The notes under the pieces were generated by a model. That model saw nothing but the letters and a program-made list of their open reading frames with translations. It made no database searches and was not told the DNA's origin. 33,985 bases of DNA from Treponema sp. (GTDB taxonomy: Bacteria > Spirochaetota > Spirochaetia > Treponematales > Breznakiellaceae): positions 1 through 33,985 of the forward strand of contig JAITHW010000079.1 in the NCBI GenBank assembly GCA_031279815.1. Reading direction: 5' to 3'. Position 1 is the first letter of the stretch; the number at the start of each line of letters is the position of its first letter. The position numbers and the translations under genes are program-made. Positions 17,631-26,748 of the stretch are shown here, one piece after another.

Positions 17631-18203
17631 ATGACAAAGAAGATATTGGTTCTTTTAGCCGAAGGTTTTGAGGAAGTGGAGGCTATTACCCCTATAGATT
17701 ACCTGAGACGGTCCGGGATTGAAGTAACTACCGTTGCTATCGGGGAGGCTCAAACCGTGAAAGGTTCCCATGGGATACCGCTAATTGCGGATACGACCCT
17801 TTCCGCTCTCACCCGGCAGGGGGGACAGGTAGATTCCGCTGCCTGGGACGGGGTTCTCCTTCCCGGCGGTATACCCGGAGCGCCTAACCTTGCCGCTTCT
17901 AAAGGGACAAGCGATCTGGTGAAGAATATGTCCCTGGCCGGAAAGTGGGTATGCGCGATCTGCGCTTCACCTGCGGTGGTACTCTTTCCCCTGGGCATCC
18001 TCAAGGACCGGCGCTTTACTTGTTATCCCGGAATGGAAGAAAAGGTGTCCGGCGCGACCTGGTCGGAAGAACCTGTGGTGATCGATGGGCATATCATCAC
18101 CAGCCGCGGGGCGGGAACCGCCGCCGCCTGGGCCGTCGCGATTATCGGCAAATTGACTGATGAAGCTACAGCACATAAGACAGCCGCCGCGGTGTTGCTC
18201 TAG
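17631..18203 (+). CDS. DJ-1/PfpI family protein (YajL/ThiJ-like)
   Basis: A 190-residue class I glutamine-amidotransferase-like protein of the DJ-1 branch. Members are linked to oxidative-stress protection and to protein or glyoxal deglycation, activities that are still debated. The nucleophile Cys111 lies in CAICASPAVVL. The partner Glu17 is in EGFEEVEAI, and LLPGGIPGAPNL and SRGAGTAAAWA complete the fold. AAGGAA lies a few bases before ATG 17631. It is preceded by its own candidate promoter and is not in an obvious operon. The precise substrate cannot be assigned. Confidence 0.92.
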   Translation: MTKKILVLLAEGFEEVEAITPIDYLRRSGIEVTTVAIGEAQTVKGSHGIPLIADTTLSALTRQGGQVDSAAWDGVLLPGGIPGAPNLAASKGTSDLVKNMSLAGKWVCAICASPAVVLFPLGILKDRRFTCYPGMEEKVSGATWSEEPVVIDGHIITSRGAGTAAAWAVAIIGKLTDEATAHKTAAAVLL

Positions 18204-18283
18204 GGATTTCCCCGGCGGATTCGGAGCATATACCTTGCTTCTTAATTGCATATTTTGTTATGGGGGTATTGAGTTACAATGGT

Positions 18284-19252
18284 ATGCAGACGAGATATAT
18301 AAAAAGGGCCGTTCTATCTTTCTTGTTATTGGCGTTCAGTTTCAGTATGGTCATGCGTAAAGGCGATGCCCTGGAATACCAAAAATTACAGGAAACCGAG
18401 GCGGAACAGGGATTGGAAAATCATCGGAAAGCGGCCGCTGAACCGGAAATCGAGCGGAGTGAACTGATCATGAAAGCTCTGGCCGCGGCCTACCCCGACC
18501 GTATTGGCCCTGTAGAATATCGAAATGGCGACTGGGCGGTGTCCCTGCAAGGAGTGTACTATTACTATGCTGGGGGCAGGATCCTCCCGGAAGCATTACG
18601 GGAGCAGGCTCAGGAATATGATCCCCAGCCGTTTTATAATTATCCGGTGAATCTGCCTCCCTGGAAAACACCGGGGCCTGAAGAAAACGCCCGGATACAA
18701 AACCAGACGGAACGGCGGCGCCTGCGTCCTCCGAAGCGGTCCCACCATTTCTATGATGCTCTTTGGCGCGCCCATACCAAAGAAGAAGCCTATGACAGAG
18801 TAAAAACCCTGCGTTTTCTGGGTTGCAATACCCTGGCGCACTATTCAATCTTGGAAGAACTTGCCTTGATAGAAGAAGCGATCTATGAAGCCGCCCGGAC
18901 CAATCTTGAGGTACGGTATTGGATAAATAACATTGCCGCGGTTTCCGGCTGGAACTGGCGGAGTATCGCCGATACCCAAAGCAGGAGTTTTCATGCCTAT
19001 GGAGCCGCTATCGACTTTTTATCGAAATCCAATACCGGAGAAACTTACTGGCTCTGGACCGCCCGGACCAACGCCGAATGGTGGACCGTGCCCTACGCAA
19101 AGCGACTTCATCCGCCGGAAGCGGTTATTAAAACCTTCGAGGCTTATGGTTTTGTATGGGGAGGCAAATGGCTCTTTTACGATACCATGCATTTTGAATA
19201 TAGGCCGGAAATACTGATCCTAAACAAGCTGCCCCTCACGAATGTTCATTAA
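18284..19252 (+). CDS. M15-family peptidase, D-alanyl-D-alanine carboxypeptidase-like, membrane-anchored
   Basis: A likely extracytoplasmic zinc peptidase acting on peptidoglycan stem peptides. From ATG 18284 it has 322 residues. An N-terminal hydrophobic stretch (about 9-25) is a signal peptide or anchor. The C-terminal half carries the M15 zinc motif SFHAYGAAIDF (His237, Asp244) and the second half-site YDTMHFEY (Asp300, His303, Glu305). The region between (about 40-180) is rich in Glu, Arg and Pro and has no recognised domain. Start choice is uncertain: ATG 18260 lies upstream in frame and neither has a good ribosome site. No partner gene; it follows the DJ-1 gene by 80 bases. Confidence 0.82.
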   Translation: MQTRYIKRAVLSFLLLAFSFSMVMRKGDALEYQKLQETEAEQGLENHRKAAAEPEIERSELIMKALAAAYPDRIGPVEYRNGDWAVSLQGVYYYYAGGRILPEALREQAQEYDPQPFYNYPVNLPPWKTPGPEENARIQNQTERRRLRPPKRSHHFYDALWRAHTKEEAYDRVKTLRFLGCNTLAHYSILEELALIEEAIYEAARTNLEVRYWINNIAAVSGWNWRSIADTQSRSFHAYGAAIDFLSKSNTGETYWLWTARTNAEWWTVPYAKRLHPPEAVIKTFEAYGFVWGGKWLFYDTMHFEYRPEILILNKLPLTNVH

Positions 19253-19385
19253 CGGATGTTTTTCACCCTTTCCCGCGTAAAACTATTGGCGATATATTTT
19301 TTGCTTATGGATATTTGCTGAAATCACCAATAATTCGGATACTACATTCAACGATAATTTGTTGTAGTTGGTTTGCACGTAACTT

Positions 19386-19748
19386 ATGGAAATAACAGAC
19401 AGCATAAACGGAAGCGCTATCCGTATATTATTCAGTAACAATTTGAGGCGGCTTCGTTCGCTACAGAATATTTCTCAATTAACATTGGCAAACCAGGCCG
19501 GTTTGACCCATAATTTCATTAACGACATTGAGAACTGTAAAAAATGGGTGTCCCCTCAAACCATTGCCAAACTTGCAACGGTGCTTAGGGTTGAACCATA
19601 CCAATTTTTTCTTCCCGAAGCAAGGGCGAATGCAGCGGGGGATAACGTTTTCAGCGTCTATCTGGATGATTTTTCCGATTCCCTTCAAAAAATGGTGGGG
19701 GATCTGAAGAAAAGGTATCTGCACGAGGAGGAAGAAGAAGAAAACTAG
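19386..19748 (+). CDS. Small XRE-family helix-turn-helix regulator
   Basis: A 120-residue DNA-binding protein. Residues about 16-71 form a lambda-repressor-type HTH (NNLRRLRSLQNISQLTLA, then AGLTHNFINDIENCKKWVS). The C-terminal third is short and ends in a run of Glu residues (EEEEEEN), with no ligand domain or protease site. Its targets are unknown. An imperfect inverted repeat with CAAC/GTTG arms lies 20-45 bases upstream and could be an autoregulatory site. No operon partner is visible. Confidence 0.85.
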   Translation: MEITDSINGSAIRILFSNNLRRLRSLQNISQLTLANQAGLTHNFINDIENCKKWVSPQTIAKLATVLRVEPYQFFLPEARANAAGDNVFSVYLDDFSDSLQKMVGDLKKRYLHEEEEEEN

Positions 19749-20298
19749 CCTATAGCCGGTTTGCAGGGACCTGGAATTTGTCGTTGAAGTTAAGCCGGCG
19801 CAAACAGAAGTATGCGGTTTTTCCCGAATAGCCGGAAAATCAAACACAAGGATAAAGCCCGGGCGTTCATCTCCTTTCTCGCCATGAAAATTCCGCTTTT
19901 AGCCGCCGCTTCCCATGCGGCGCCGGGAAGCGGGAACGGCCTTGAGGATTATCCCAAAAGAGGGCCTTCTTATTCCAATGCCTACAGCATATATATGGAG
20001 ACAAGATTCACAAGCCGCTGCGGAAGCTATTCAGCGAAGATGGAAAGAGGTATTGCACAATACGCTGCGCTTTGGAAGTTAGGAGCGGGGAACAGGCAGA
20101 GTAAACCGGACCTGTCCCCTAAAAAGCCATGCCGCTTTCTTTACCTATCTTCCCAGCTTCTTTTTAAGGCATACTCCTCGGTATGTAAAGCCGTATCTTT
20201 AAGGCTATGATTACGCCTCTTACACATAAGGCTTTGTCATGCGGTTTGCTTGCTTTTTGCCCCATCCTTCGCATATTAAAGAAATCGTGAATTTCTTA
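19749..20298. other. Gene-poor stretch between the XRE gene and the tRNA promoter
   Basis: It contains a 132-codon frame (19812-20210, +) with no signal, domain or homologous motif that I can recognise and no Shine-Dalgarno; the predicted protein is basic and Ser/Tyr rich. It could be a small hypothetical gene or, more likely, decayed sequence. Nothing else was found apart from short AAGGCT repeats near 20200-20230. Confidence 0.4.
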
Positions 20299-20327
20299 TT
20301 GACCTATTGTCTAATTATGAGTATTAT
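20299..20327 (+). promoter_or_regulatory. Promoter of the tRNA-Thr/tRNA-Tyr operon
   Basis: TTGACC (20299-20304, five of six), a 17-base spacer and TATTAT (20322-20327, five of six). Transcription should start about a dozen bases before tRNA-Thr. Confidence 0.75.
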
Positions 20328-20345
20328 ATTTAATATAATAAAAAC

Positions 20346-20419
20346 GCCATCTTAGCTCAGTCGGCTAGAGCACCTGACTTGTAATCACGAGGTCCCCGGT
20401 TCGACTCCGGGAGATGGCT
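20346..20419 (+). tRNA. tRNA-Thr (anticodon TGT)
   Basis: The acceptor stem GCCATCT/AGATGGC is perfect, with the discriminator base T at 20419. The D arm GCTC...GAGC and T arm CCCGG-TTCGACT-CCGGG are normal. The anticodon loop reads CTTGTAA, giving TGT. The anticodon stem CCTGA/TCACG has a C-C mismatch at 28-42, the other four pairs being Watson-Crick. CCA is not encoded. Cotranscribed with tRNA-Tyr. Confidence 0.94.
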
Positions 20420-20435
20420 CGTGTAAGCGTTATAT

Positions 20436-20516
20436 GGGGAGATTCCCGAGCGGTCAAAGGGGGCAGACTGTAAATCTGTTGCTGCGGCTTCGTAGGTTCG
20501 AATCCTTCTCTCCCCA
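20436..20516 (+). tRNA. tRNA-Tyr (anticodon GTA)
   Basis: An 81-base class II tRNA with a long variable arm. The acceptor stem is GGGGAGA/TCTCCCC, the discriminator A, and the anticodon loop CTGTAAA gives GTA. CCA is not encoded. A terminator starts at the next base. Confidence 0.95.
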
Positions 20517-20552
20517 AAAGGGCTGTCCCTTGTAAAGGGGCAGCCCTTTTTT
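20517..20552 (+). terminator. Intrinsic terminator of the tRNA operon
   Basis: AAGGGCTG (20518-20525) pairs with CAGCCCTT (20541-20548), with an inner CCCTT/AAGGG extension, followed by six T ending at 20552. The ribosome site of the next gene (GGAG, 20553-20556) begins immediately after the T tract. Confidence 0.85.
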
Positions 20553-20561
20553 GGAGTTACC

Positions 20562-21011
20562 ATGCTGCCCAATCAGTGTTTTTATGCCCCAGGGCTCCGT
20601 TTTTCCTGTATCCGCTGTTCGGCCTGTTGCCGTTACGAGAGCGGTTTTGTGTTTCTTTCTGAAAAAGATGTTGCTTTTCTTGTTAAATCCTTAAAAATAG
20701 GGTATAATGATTTTATAGAAACCTATTGCCGATGGGTACCTACAGGGGGCGGAAAGGAACGCCTTTCTTTAAAAGAAAAGCCTGATTATGATTGTATTTT
20801 CTGGAAAGAAGGGTGTTCGGTATATGAAGCTCGTCCTCTGCAATGCAGAACCTTTCCCTTCTGGCGGTCCATTCTCACCTCTTCCGAAAGCTGGAAGTTT
20901 ACGTCCGCTTCTTGTCCCGGTATGGGAAAGGGTACATTATTTACAAGGAATGAAATAGAATCATGTTTACGAAAACAGGCTTCAGAGCCGATTATTATAA
21001 GAGAGATATAA
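20562..21011 (+). CDS. YkgJ-family cysteine-cluster (zinc/iron-chelating) protein
   Basis: A 149-residue cytoplasmic protein of the YkgJ/FliB-N family, whose cysteine cluster is thought to hold Zn or an Fe-S centre. The pattern is Cys16-x2-Cys19-x2-Cys22-Cys23, then a Cys-rich middle (CIFWKEGCSVYEARPLQC), then RTFPFW and CPGMGKG. The biochemical role of this short form is not known. GGAG at 20553-20556 is the ribosome site. It heads the run leading into dnaG-rpoD and has no visible promoter of its own. Confidence 0.85.
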   Translation: MLPNQCFYAPGLRFSCIRCSACCRYESGFVFLSEKDVAFLVKSLKIGYNDFIETYCRWVPTGGGKERLSLKEKPDYDCIFWKEGCSVYEARPLQCRTFPFWRSILTSSESWKFTSASCPGMGKGTLFTRNEIESCLRKQASEPIIIREI

Positions 21012-21032
21012 GTTACTACGGGGAACTATAAG

Positions 21033-21995
21033 ATGCGGATCCGTTTTTGGGGGGTTCGAGGCTCGCTTCCATCACCGCAGGTCTCCTCTCAAATACAAAG
21101 CAACATTGCGGCAATCATAGCGCAGATGACTCCGGCGGATATTGAAACCCCTGAAAACCGGTCCCGGTTTTTGGCGGGCCTTCCGCCGTGGCTGTCCGGT
21201 ACGGTCGGCGGTAATACGTCCTGTATCTCCGTTGCCTTAGAGGACGATTCTCATGAGCTTATTGTATTTGACGCGGGGTCGGGGCTTCGGGAATTGGGGG
21301 TTGCCCTAACCGGGGAACGGGCTAGGATTACTACCTACCATCTATTTTTTTCTCATTTTCATTGGGATCATCTCATGGGACTGCCTTTTTTTAATCCCGC
21401 GTATAATCCCTCGGTAGGGATTAATTTTTACTCTCCCAAACAAAATCTTGAATCGATCCTGGCGGGACAGATGACTTTCCCGTATTTTCCGGTTACTATG
21501 GAAATGATGAGGGCAAAAAAAAATTTTCATTTGTTGCCCGAGAGGAACGGCGCGGCTTATGAGGTTGCCCTATCCGGGGCGGTCATCTGCTATAAAAAAA
21601 TGCGTCATCCCGGAGATTCCTATTCTTATAAGGTTAATGACGGAAAACATAAGTTCATCTATGCCACTGATGTGGAGTTATCCGCCGCGGATTTTATCAA
21701 AAACGAAGAAAACAGCCGTTTTTTTCAAGATGCGGATCTGGCGGTCATTGATTCTCAATACACCTTGGAAGATGCGATGGAAAAGTACGATTGGGGGCAC
21801 AGCTCTTTTAATATGGCGGTGGATTTTGCCGCCCACTGGGGGATCAAACATCTGGTTATGTTTCACCATGAACCTGCTTATAACGACCGGAAACTCTATA
21901 ATATCCTGCAATCCGCCCGGTGGCATGCCGAACAGATGCATTTCAAGGGAATAGAAATAACCCTAGCTACAGAGGGGTTGGAGATACTATTATAA
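21033..21995 (+). CDS. Metallo-beta-lactamase-fold hydrolase (cyclic phosphodiesterase/PhnP-like)
   Basis: A 320-residue MBL-fold hydrolase. The metal motif HFHWDH (His108, His110, Asp112, His113) is intact. VGGNTSCISV and FDAGSGLRELG precede it, and RHPGDSYSY, YATDVE, GHSS and FHHEP supply the remaining metal ligands. This arrangement resembles the RNase Z/PhnP/cyclic nucleotide phosphodiesterase branch, so a phosphodiester substrate is likely but not proven. Lies 21 bases after the YkgJ gene and 24 before mltG. Confidence 0.85.
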   Translation: MRIRFWGVRGSLPSPQVSSQIQSNIAAIIAQMTPADIETPENRSRFLAGLPPWLSGTVGGNTSCISVALEDDSHELIVFDAGSGLRELGVALTGERARITTYHLFFSHFHWDHLMGLPFFNPAYNPSVGINFYSPKQNLESILAGQMTFPYFPVTMEMMRAKKNFHLLPERNGAAYEVALSGAVICYKKMRHPGDSYSYKVNDGKHKFIYATDVELSAADFIKNEENSRFFQDADLAVIDSQYTLEDAMEKYDWGHSSFNMAVDFAAHWGIKHLVMFHHEPAYNDRKLYNILQSARWHAEQMHFKGIEITLATEGLEILL

Positions 21996-22019
21996 ATCTA
22001 GAAACCGTGAGGTAGAGAG

Positions 22020-23099
22020 GTGGTTATCCCTAGGGTAATCAAAAATATCGGTCTCATTAGTGCGATTCTGGCGGGTACGGTGTTTTTATGCGCGGCCCTG
22101 GCGGCGGGAGGATATCTGTATTTTAACGCGCCGCCTGCGGCGATCTCGGATAACCCGGAAACCGGACAGAGAATAGTGTCTTTTGAAGTGCATAAAGGGG
22201 AAACCGCCCTGGCGGTGGGGAAACGGCTGGAAGAAGCGGGGCTTATCAAAAGCCGGTATCTCTGGTACATTCTTTCCCGGCTGGATAAAAGTTATATAAA
22301 AGCCGGCACCTATCAACTGGAACTTCCCGCAACTCAAAAGGATATCCGTTCCGTACTCTTAACCGGAGGGCGGCAGATCCTCCGGCGCGTAACCATTCCC
22401 GAAGGGGTTACGCTAAAAAAAACCGCCTATATTCTTGAAGAAGCGGCTATCTGTGATGATGGAGCCTTTCTTGCGGCTGCTTCGGACAGGGAAATCCTTG
22501 CCGCGTACCATATTCCTGGAGAAACTATGGAAGGGTTCCTCTATCCTGATACGTATTTTTTCCCTCCTGACTATCCCGCTCGCCTGGTGGTGAAAACCAT
22601 GGCGGATACCTTTTTCCTGCGGCTTGAAGAACTGCTCATCAATCCATTGGCCTTGAGCCCGGAAGAGCTGTACCGGAAAGTTACTCTCGCTTCAATAGTG
22701 GAACGGGAATACCGGGTGGATGAAGAAGCCCGGCTCATGGCGGGCGTGTTTTATAACCGGCTGAATATCAGGATGCCCCTCCAGTCCTGCGCTACGGTGG
22801 AGTATGTGATCACCGAAATTTTGGGGAGACCTCACCCGAAGGTGATCTATATCAAGGACACGGAAATCCGGAATCCCTATAATACCTATGTGATGCCCGG
22901 ACTGCCCCCGGGACCTATTTCCGCTCCGGGAGCTGTTGCCCTGAATGCGGTCTTTAATCCGATTGCCAGCGATTACCTCTACTTCCGACTGGTGGACGGC
23001 GCTACAGGACGGCACTATTTTTCCCAGACTTTTGATGATCATATCAAAGCGGGACTGCTGTATGTCAAGGGAAATCAGAAAGTCCAGAGGAGCCTCTGA
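22020..23099 (+). CDS. mltG: Endolytic murein transglycosylase MltG
   Basis: A membrane-anchored lytic transglycosylase that cleaves nascent glycan strands and may set their length. The 359 residues begin with a TM helix (about 10-32), then a LysM-like segment (FEVHKGETALAVGKRLEEAG), then the YceG catalytic domain. Glu228 in LASIVERE is the catalytic residue; GFLYPDTY, NRLNIRMPLQSCATV and NPYNTYVMPGLPPGPISAPG are family motifs. The start is GTG 22020, after a purine-rich stretch (GAGG near 22010). It ends two bases before dnaG, so the two are almost certainly cotranscribed. Confidence 0.95.
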   Translation: MVIPRVIKNIGLISAILAGTVFLCAALAAGGYLYFNAPPAAISDNPETGQRIVSFEVHKGETALAVGKRLEEAGLIKSRYLWYILSRLDKSYIKAGTYQLELPATQKDIRSVLLTGGRQILRRVTIPEGVTLKKTAYILEEAAICDDGAFLAAASDREILAAYHIPGETMEGFLYPDTYFFPPDYPARLVVKTMADTFFLRLEELLINPLALSPEELYRKVTLASIVEREYRVDEEARLMAGVFYNRLNIRMPLQSCATVEYVITEILGRPHPKVIYIKDTEIRNPYNTYVMPGLPPGPISAPGAVALNAVFNPIASDYLYFRLVDGATGRHYFSQTFDDHIKAGLLYVKGNQKVQRSL

Positions 23100-23100
23100 T

Positions 23101-24915
23101 ATGAGAATCATCGCCAAATCCACCATACAAGAGGTGAACGATAAAATGGACCCTATTGCGGTGGTAGGGGACTATGTACGGCTTGAAAAACGGAGCGGCG
23201 AATATATGGGGCTTTGTCCTTTCCATACCGAAAAAAGCCCTTCCTTTTCGGTGAATCCGGATCGGAAATTATACTACTGTTTCGGCTGCGGCAAAGGCGG
23301 CACGGTGATCAGTTTCGTCATGGAGATGGATAAACTTTCTTACGGGGAAACGGTGGAACTGCTGGCAAAACGGTTTGGAATTCCGGTTGTCTATGAAAAC
23401 ACCGCAGGGCAGCAGCAGGATCAGGACCGGGCAACCAGGATCGAAGCGGTTACCGAGTTGTACCATCGAGTGGCGGGAAGTTTTCACTATTGGCTTAAAG
23501 AAAGGCCTGAAGGACGGCCTGTATTACAGTATATTATATCCAGGGGGATCAATATGGAGATGATTGAAGCCTTCCGTTTGGGCTACGCTCCGGCGAATAG
23601 GCAGTGGCTTTTTCAGTTTCTCTCCCGCAAGGGTTATTCCGGAGCCTTTCTTGCCTCTTCCATGCTCTTTTCCCATAAAGACCCGCGGCTTAGTTTCTTT
23701 ACCCATAGGCTCATATTTCCCATTACTGACCGGCAGGGAAGGACCGTTGCCTTTGGAGGGCGGCTGTTGTCCGGCGAGGGACCCAAGTACCTCAATTCAG
23801 CGGAATCGGATGTTTATAAAAAGGGGCGAACCCTCTTTGCTATTGATCGGGCTTTGGGAGAAATTCGGAAAACCAAGGAAGTTTATATTGCCGAAGGGTA
23901 TATGGATGTGATTGCTCTTCATCAAGCGGGGATTACCAATGCGGTGGCGCCTCTGGGTACAGCCCTGACCGATGAACAAGCCAAGTTCCTCCGGCGCTGG
24001 GCGGAGAAAGTCTATCTCATCTTTGATGCGGATAATGCGGGACGGAACGCCACCGTGCGGGCCATAATAACCTGCCGGAAACAGGGTCTATCCTGCGGGG
24101 TGGTGGTTCCCGGTAAAGGATTGGAAAAGGCGGCGGAATTTAAAGATCCTGCAGATATTTTACAAGAAGCCGGCGCCAGGGTATTGCAAGAAAGTGTAAA
24201 ATGTTTTATGCTTGATTGTGAATATCTTATGTTCCATAGTAAGTCTCTGTTTGATATATCCGGCGCCGAAGGGAAGTCTAAGGCCATTACATTCATGTTT
24301 CCCTACCTGGAAACCCTAGATTCAGATGTTTCAAGGGAGCTGGCTATTGGACGCATTGCCGATGCCTTTGGAGTTGATCAGACGGCAATACGCAATGATT
24401 TTAATCGAAGGTATAGCATATATGGGGAGGGGAAAAGGGAAAATGAGGCTCCCAAGAAATCAAGACCGGTTTACATGAACGATGAGTTGTATTTGCTTAT
24501 CGTGGTTTTAATCAATTATCAATTATATCCTGAATTTCGTACCAAGCTTTTAATTAAGGATATTGAATATCCTGTTGCAAAAGAACTCTTTATCGCGCTG
24601 GAAGAGTGTTATATCCATGATGAGTCCGGTATGGATGCCCTGTTAGCCCGTATACACTCGGAAGAGTTGCGGAATTTTATTGTTGAACGGGGAACTTCAA
24701 AAGAATTTTCGGCAAACCCCGAACAGCTCATGTTAGACGGTATTAAAAAGGCCATGCAGCGGCGGCTTGAAAAGAGACGTAAGGATATTGTAATGGAGCT
24801 TCGTATTGCCAAGCACAATGCTGCCGACATACATAAGGATCTCCATAAGGGAACTCGTTGGGAAGAACTCCTGGCTGAGAAAATGCATATTGATGCTCAA
24901 TTACATCAATTGTAA
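23101..24915 (+). CDS. dnaG: DNA primase
   Basis: Makes RNA primers for replication. From ATG 23101 it has 604 residues. The CHC2 zinc domain uses Cys39, His42, Cys60 and Cys63 (CPFHTEKSPSF, YYCFGCGKGG). The catalytic core has LSYGETVELLAKRFGI, and FPITDRQGRTVAFGGR with GPKYLNS. The TOPRIM segment runs at about 260-340 (YIAEGYMDVIALHQAG, APLGTALT, FDADNAG). The C-terminal third is the DnaB-binding region and is little conserved. The frame extends upstream inside mltG to 22945, but family members start near the zinc domain, and AGAGGAG lies just before 23101. rpoD follows after 12 bases. Confidence 0.96.
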   Translation: MRIIAKSTIQEVNDKMDPIAVVGDYVRLEKRSGEYMGLCPFHTEKSPSFSVNPDRKLYYCFGCGKGGTVISFVMEMDKLSYGETVELLAKRFGIPVVYENTAGQQQDQDRATRIEAVTELYHRVAGSFHYWLKERPEGRPVLQYIISRGINMEMIEAFRLGYAPANRQWLFQFLSRKGYSGAFLASSMLFSHKDPRLSFFTHRLIFPITDRQGRTVAFGGRLLSGEGPKYLNSAESDVYKKGRTLFAIDRALGEIRKTKEVYIAEGYMDVIALHQAGITNAVAPLGTALTDEQAKFLRRWAEKVYLIFDADNAGRNATVRAIITCRKQGLSCGVVVPGKGLEKAAEFKDPADILQEAGARVLQESVKCFMLDCEYLMFHSKSLFDISGAEGKSKAITFMFPYLETLDSDVSRELAIGRIADAFGVDQTAIRNDFNRRYSIYGEGKRENEAPKKSRPVYMNDELYLLIVVLINYQLYPEFRTKLLIKDIEYPVAKELFIALEECYIHDESGMDALLARIHSEELRNFIVERGTSKEFSANPEQLMLDGIKKAMQRRLEKRRKDIVMELRIAKHNAADIHKDLHKGTRWEELLAEKMHIDAQLHQL

Positions 24916-24927
24916 GGAAGATAATCA

Positions 24928-26667
24928 ATGACGGATTTGCAGCTTGATCCCGCTATTTTGAAGCTGATTGCTTACGCAAAGGAAAAAAAGGCTCTCTCTT
25001 ATGAGGAACTATCCGATTATTTGCCTGAGCATATTGCCAATTCCGATAAAATTGAACAGGTCCTGGTGCTGTTGGAGAAAAATAATGTCCAACTCATTGA
25101 GGAAGATGCCTCCGGTGAGGATGAGGGGGAATCGGAAACCCGGAAACCTCCGGACGTGGGAAAGAAACGTCTGGTGTACAGCGATAAGGAAGCATCGGTA
25201 GATGATCCTATCAGGCTCTATCTCAGGGAAATCGGCAGAGAAAACCTGCTCACTGCGGAACAGGAAATAGAGCTTTCCAAGCAGATGGAAGAGGGGGAGA
25301 ACATCATCAAAGGGGTGATAAAAAAATCGGGGATGATTATCCTGGAATTTTATCACATCGCGCAAAAGGCTTTTTCCAAGAAGGACCTGCGGGAATTAAA
25401 CCTCTCCAAGAAAGAGATTACCGAACACATGACCGAGCGCCGCCGGCTCAATCAGTTTTATAAGGAAACCCTGCGGATTATTCTGGGGGATCTGAAAAAT
25501 TATATAGACCTCAAGCGGCGGCTTATGAGCAGGGGGATAAATATATTTGAGGATTCGGAGCTTCAGGGTCTTCGTACCCACATTATGGAAGCTGTGGACG
25601 CGGCGGAGATTCATCCCGAAGAGATTGCCGATTTCTCGGAGAAGTTTATCCAGGCCGCCAAAAAGATAAAGCGGTATAAAAAAGAGCAGGAACGGATAGA
25701 AAAACATCTCAGGGTACGGTTTCTCAAGGAACTGCGGGTATTGGGCCGGGGTCTTACCATTAAAGAGGAGCGGGAACGGCTGGAGGAAGAACTAGGGCTT
25801 TCATCAGATGAAATCAAAGAAAAAATCCGGGTCATCCAAGTAACCGAAAAACGGCTTCGTCAGATGGAAGCGGAATTTGAGGAATCTATCGATAATATTA
25901 ATCTGATGGCAAGGGAGATCAGCCGGGGCCGTACCATGATGAAAAACGCCAAGGATCGGCTCATCAAGGCGAATCTGCGGCTGGTGGTATCTATTGCCAA
26001 GAAGTATACCAACCGGGGACTGCACTTTTTTGATCTGGTTCAAGAGGGAAACATCGGGCTTATCAAGGCGGTGGAGAAATTCGAATATCAGAAGGGCTTT
26101 AAATTTTCCACCTATGCGACCTGGTGGATCCGTCAAGCTATTACCCGCTCCATTTCGGATCAGGCCAGGACCATCCGGGTTCCGGTACATATGATAGAAC
26201 AGATCAACAAGGTGGTTCGGGAATCCAGGCAGCTTATGCAGGTTTTGGGACGGGAACCCACAGACGAGGAAATCGCCGAACGGCTGGGCTGGACCGCCCT
26301 GCGGGTAAAATCCGTTAAGAATGTTGCTCGCGAACCCATAAGTCTGGAAACCCCTATCGGGGAAGAGGAAGACTCTTTGTTGGGGGATTTTATCGAAGAC
26401 AAGGAAGTGGAAAATCCTGCAAATCTCACGGCTTTTACCCTCCTACAGGAGCAGCTTTCAGGGGTGCTTTCCACCCTGCCGGTCCGGGAACAGGAGGTGC
26501 TCAAAATGCGTTTCGGTCTGGATGACGGCTATTCTCTGACTTTAGAGGAAGTGGGACTCTATTTTAATGTTACCAGGGAACGGATCCGGCAGATTGAGGC
26601 AAAGGCGCTCCGCCGCCTGCGTCACCCGAAACGGAGCCGGCGGCTAAAAGATTATTTGGATCACTGA
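24928..26667 (+). CDS. rpoD: RNA polymerase primary sigma factor (sigma-70)
   Basis: The housekeeping sigma factor; its -35/-10 preference fits the promoters found in this window. It has 579 residues: region 1.1 (about 1-60), region 1.2 ([12 protein letters not shown]), a long charged non-conserved region, then region 2 (about 345-415, with [17 protein letters not shown] and [13 protein letters not shown]). Region 3 follows, then region 4 (about 515-575, [20 protein letters not shown]). AAGGAAG precedes the ATG. The dnaG-rpoD pair is the classical macromolecular-synthesis order. Confidence 0.97.
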   Translation: MTDLQLDPAILKLIAYAKEKKALSYEELSDYLPEHIANSDKIEQVLVLLEKNNVQLIEEDASGEDEGESETRKPPDVGKKRLVYSDKEASVDDPIRLYLREIGRENLLTAEQEIELSKQMEEGENIIKGVIKKSGMIILEFYHIAQKAFSKKDLRELNLSKKEITEHMTERRRLNQFYKETLRIILGDLKNYIDLKRRLMSRGINIFEDSELQGLRTHIMEAVDAAEIHPEEIADFSEKFIQAAKKIKRYKKEQERIEKHLRVRFLKELRVLGRGLTIKEERERLEEELGLSSDEIKEKIRVIQVTEKRLRQMEAEFEESIDNINLMAREISRGRTMMKNAKDRLIKANLRLVVSIAKKYTNRGLHFFDLVQEGNIGLIKAVEKFEYQKGFKFSTYATWWIRQAITRSISDQARTIRVPVHMIEQINKVVRESRQLMQVLGREPTDEEIAERLGWTALRVKSVKNVAREPISLETPIGEEEDSLLGDFIEDKEVENPANLTAFTLLQEQLSGVLSTLPVREQEVLKMRFGLDDGYSLTLEEVGLYFNVTRERIRQIEAKALRRLRHPKRSRRLKDYLDH

Positions 26668-26748
26668 TTGCAGTGAGAGGGAAGTTGTACCGCTCTTGCT
26701 GTACGCTGCTTATGGTTCACCACTCGTAATAGGTTAAGGGGATAATGT

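Noticed and set aside
20357-20572. 71-codon - strand frame covering both tRNA genes
   Set aside because: Its peptide (with ESNRGPRDYKSGALAD) is the well-known false translation of tRNA sequence; tRNA structure fully explains the region.
22945-23100. Upstream in-frame ATG extending dnaG by 52 codons into mltG
   Set aside because: Primases begin a few residues before the zinc domain; the added residues are an out-of-frame reading of conserved mltG.
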